A DNA stretch of 64,000 nucleotides from Cristatella mucedo (Eukaryota > Bryozoa > Phylactolaemata > Cristatellidae). The notes under the pieces are model-generated. The model was not told the origin of the DNA, did no database searches, and saw nothing but the letters and a program-made list of their open reading frames with translations. Positions 61,273-64,000 of the stretch are shown one piece after another. Made by a program: the position numbers and the translations under genes. Every line of letters begins with the position of its first letter. Position 1 is the first letter of the stretch. The stretch lies in NCBI GenBank assembly GCA_009760855.2, contig WPIO01000002.1, positions 8,251,001 to 8,315,000 on the forward strand, read 5' to 3'.

Positions 61273-61867
61273 AAGGAGATTTTGCTCACATGTTACACGA
61301 GATGTGCTGATGCACCCCATGTTGGGAGACAGATTTTTCAATTTCAGAGCAACAACAGATAAGCCCAAATCTAGTAAGTTTGTTCCACTGGCAGTCAATT
61401 CAAAACGTATATGCATTATTATCAGCAGTGAATTGAGAAAATTAGTGGATAAACATTGACGTGCTGGTCACTAAGGTCATAACTCTAAATATATTGCACC
61501 TGGCATTTTGACTGCTTAACCCACTAGCATGCCAAAAGAGATCTGAGGCAAATTATTCACTTTTTACTACGTCGAGCACTAATTCTGGATTAAAAAACCG
61601 ATGCTGCTTTTATTTAGCCGAATTAAGACTATTCCAGTTCATCATTTTCTAAGTTTACATCATGAAAAGACTTCAAATTGTGTTTAATACAAAATACTAT
61701 TTGTGGACGTGAAATGATGAAAATGCGTCAAGATACCAAAACAATCCATCTTTATGGAGGATTTTAACATTATTAATAATTATAATAACAATAAAATCGA
61801 GAAAACGTCCTCAGAGAATTAATTCTTAATCTAGGCGTGATACATTTGCTGCAAAGGAACATTCACT

Positions 61868-62350
61868 TTCATAACTTAGCTGACGTCTTCAGCACAGAAT
61901 TTCGTGCAATGAATGCCTCACTTTTTTTGTATCTCCTGCATGCGGCTCAATCATGTGCATGGTCCTACTCACATCATGGTCCCTCACTCATCCAAATTTT
62001 CTTATACAAGTGCATTTTGTCATTACCAATTACTACCAAATCCTGCTTACTTGACGATATGCAGATCTAAATCAGTCTACAATGTGTGCCCTCCTCCTCC
62101 TCCATAATCACCTGTGAATCGTGAAACCTCAAGACCCAACCGTTGACACTGTCCGTGCGAGAATATCCGTTTCCCTCTAATGATCAGTCCCCCTTCCGGC
62201 TTGTTATCATTGGTAGATAGCTACAACACGACACTAGCTGACATGCTCAACGAGTTCGCACCTAAGTCGAAGCTCTGTGTCCTTGCCTAGTCGGCTTATG
62301 GTATGCTGCAGACATTAAACTAGCTAGGTATTCTAAGCCTAAGCGTGAAT
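61868..62350 (+). mobile_element. LINE F1 endonuclease fragment (duplicate)
   Basis: It parallels 38368-38855, including the distinctive GCCTAGTCGG where the other F1 copies read GCCCAGACGG. It stops at the edge of the duplication. Confidence 0.8.
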
Positions 62351-62440
62351 CCTGACATAGAGCCCTCTAACGTGCATTCGTGTTCGTTGAAGAAGTCTTC
62401 CGAAAACCGAAGTTATTGCGAACATCGTATGCGGAAACGA

Positions 62441-64000
62441 TACAGCTAAGACCTGTTTAAAGTTACTCTGATTGTTATTTGACCGTAGCACGTTAGGAAA
62501 TTACGTGCCTATGGACATCTAAACGCTTATCGCTTCGGGCTGCTGGGTCTCCCAAGCTGGCCGCTGCCATAGCTACAGCTGCAGCTAACAATCTGCATGT
62601 TAGTCATGATCGTCAGCAACTGCTATCCCTTCGTCATCGTAGATCAAATGCATTCCTAGATATTAATATTGTTGCTAAGATTCACGAACTCTGCATTAAC
62701 AAAAGAAAAGCACCCCATAGCCGCTGCGGTGGCCGGAACCGCTTGGTCAGACGCCTCTCGTTGGGCAGGAACTGAGAGCTAAGTACCACCTAGTTAGGCA
62801 TTGATAGCATTGTCTCGTACCGCTCAGCATGCTCCCCCACATGTGTCACTGTAAATCTCTCTAACCTAGTGGTCATCAGGCGTGTTGTAACTCCATCGAC
62901 CAGACTTTATGCTTGCCTTTGGAATCCTAGCTCAATGTGCAATAAACCTCTGGTAATAAGCGACCTTATTTCTGAAAATGGTATCGACCTGCTCACAGTA
63001 ACTGAAACTTGGCTGAAATCAATAAACTGCCTGACAAGTAAAGAAGATACTCCATTTGGTTTCTCGTTCTTTCACACCCCTAGATCAATCAAAACTGGAG
63101 GTGGAGTTGCTATTATCGTGAGCTTGAAATTCAACTTCAAGCCATTTGCAGTACCCTCGAAGCAGTCTTTTGAATAAATTTTCTTGCACTCATCCAAAAA
63201 GAAGCTACCGATAGTGGCAGTAATATATCGCCCACCAGGAAATAAATCCTACTTTTTATCAGATTTCTTCAATCTCACTTCAATTCTGTGTGTACGAAAT
63301 CTATCCTTCCTGGTTATGGGTGATTTCAACGTTCACTCTGATAACTTATCTGCCGCTTTCTGCACTGAATTTTGTGCATTCACCAACTCATTGTCTCTTG
63401 TGGCTCATGTGCATGGCCCTAATGAAGGGTTACACACTCGACCAGATTTTCTCATACAACTGCACTTTGTCATCACCAAATATTACCAAATCCTGCTTAT
63501 CTATCCACATGCAGATCTCATTCAATCTACATTGTATGCCCACCTCCTCCTCTAAAATAGCATGTGAATCACGAAACCTCAAGACCCTTGACATCGATGC
63601 CGTCCGTGCGAAAATATCTGCTTCACCTCTGCTGCTCAGTCCTCTCTCCGATATGTCATCATTGGTAGATAGCTACAACACGACACTAGCTGACACGCTC
63701 GACGAATTTGCACATCTGACAAAGCTCACTGTGCGCCCCCGCCCAGACGGCCTATGGTTTACCACAGACATTAAACTAGCCAGGTCTACTAAGCGAAAGC
63801 TTGAAAAAGCATACAAAAGATCAGGACTGATTGTCCATCGACAGGCATATGACGACTACTCTAGGTCTTACCAATCAATCCTAGCAAAGGCCAAGTCTAG
63901 CTTCTATAGAAACATTGTTGAATCACCAATGCACAATCCAAAAATGCTGGTGTCGACAATTAACCATCTCCTCAACCGCTCCCAGATCAGCTCCTTACCT
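62441..64000 (+). mobile_element. LINE F1 5' half, running off the window
   Basis: The 5' region (62441-62860) matches the - strand copy at 52396-51970. The endonuclease domain follows: CLWNPSSMCNK and LLTVTETWL near 62920-63020 (the E of the APE site), GGGVAI near 63100, VAVIYRPPGNKSYF and VMGDFNVHSDNL near 63320. An in-frame TAA lies at 63175-63177 and a frameshift near 63425. The open frame then continues through PRPDGLWFTTDIKLA to the EN-RT linker at the window edge. Confidence 0.88.

Larger units (their letters stand above)
59089..62350 (+). repeat. segmental duplication block, copy 2
   Basis: Collinear with 35828-38855: gene B intron 6 and exon 7, 3' UTR, SINE1 with solo LTR, unique DNA, F1 tail and F1 endonuclease fragment. 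It ends abruptly at about 62350, where F1 coding sequence stops matching. It keeps about 0.85 kb of a - strand F1 fragment that copy 1 has lost. Confidence 0.9.

Overview
The window looks like nuclear DNA from an animal, most likely an invertebrate that I cannot place further. It has spliced genes with GT-AG introns, TATA-type promoters, AATAAA/ATTAAA poly(A) signals, L2/CR1-like LINEs, tRNA-derived SINEs, a Tc1-like remnant, a solo LTR and microsatellites. Nothing is bacterial, and no long single-exon host gene is visible.

The main content is a dispersed cluster of three paralogous genes, all on the + strand: gene A (coding 18827-21917), gene B (31223-36027) and gene C (53774-56128). Each has seven coding exons with the same phase pattern (1,0,1,0,0,1), several exons of identical length, a predicted short non-coding leader exon behind a TATA-like box, and a product of 318-321 residues. 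Each product has a signal peptide, two cysteines near the mature N-terminus, no tryptophan, and then Ala/Lys/Asp/Gly/Val-rich amphipathic helices that can be written as 11-residue repeats. I do not recognise the family. The architecture suggests a secreted lipid-, membrane- or surface-binding helical protein.

Most of the rest is repeats. LINE family 1 (F1) has about a dozen fragments on both strands, and family 2 (F2) has one fairly complete RT half plus several 3' ends. SINE1 shares its 3' tail with F1; SINE2 is a second tRNA-like family. The first 4.3 kb is three F1 remnants. 9.7-12.5 kb is a decayed tandem array with a period near 170 bp. 14.9-17.0 kb is an old tandem duplication. A 3-kb block holding the 3' end of gene B plus nested repeats (35.83-38.86 kb) was copied to 59.09-62.35 kb, downstream of gene C. 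GC-rich island-like stretches lie at genes B and C and also at 43.9-44.2 and 47.4-48.3 kb, where I see no gene. The window ends inside the 5' half of another F1 element.

Exon boundaries come from splice consensus, frame continuity and comparison of the three paralogs, so coding exons are well supported. Transcription starts and leader exons are inferred. Repeat ends are approximate, and identities are by eye.
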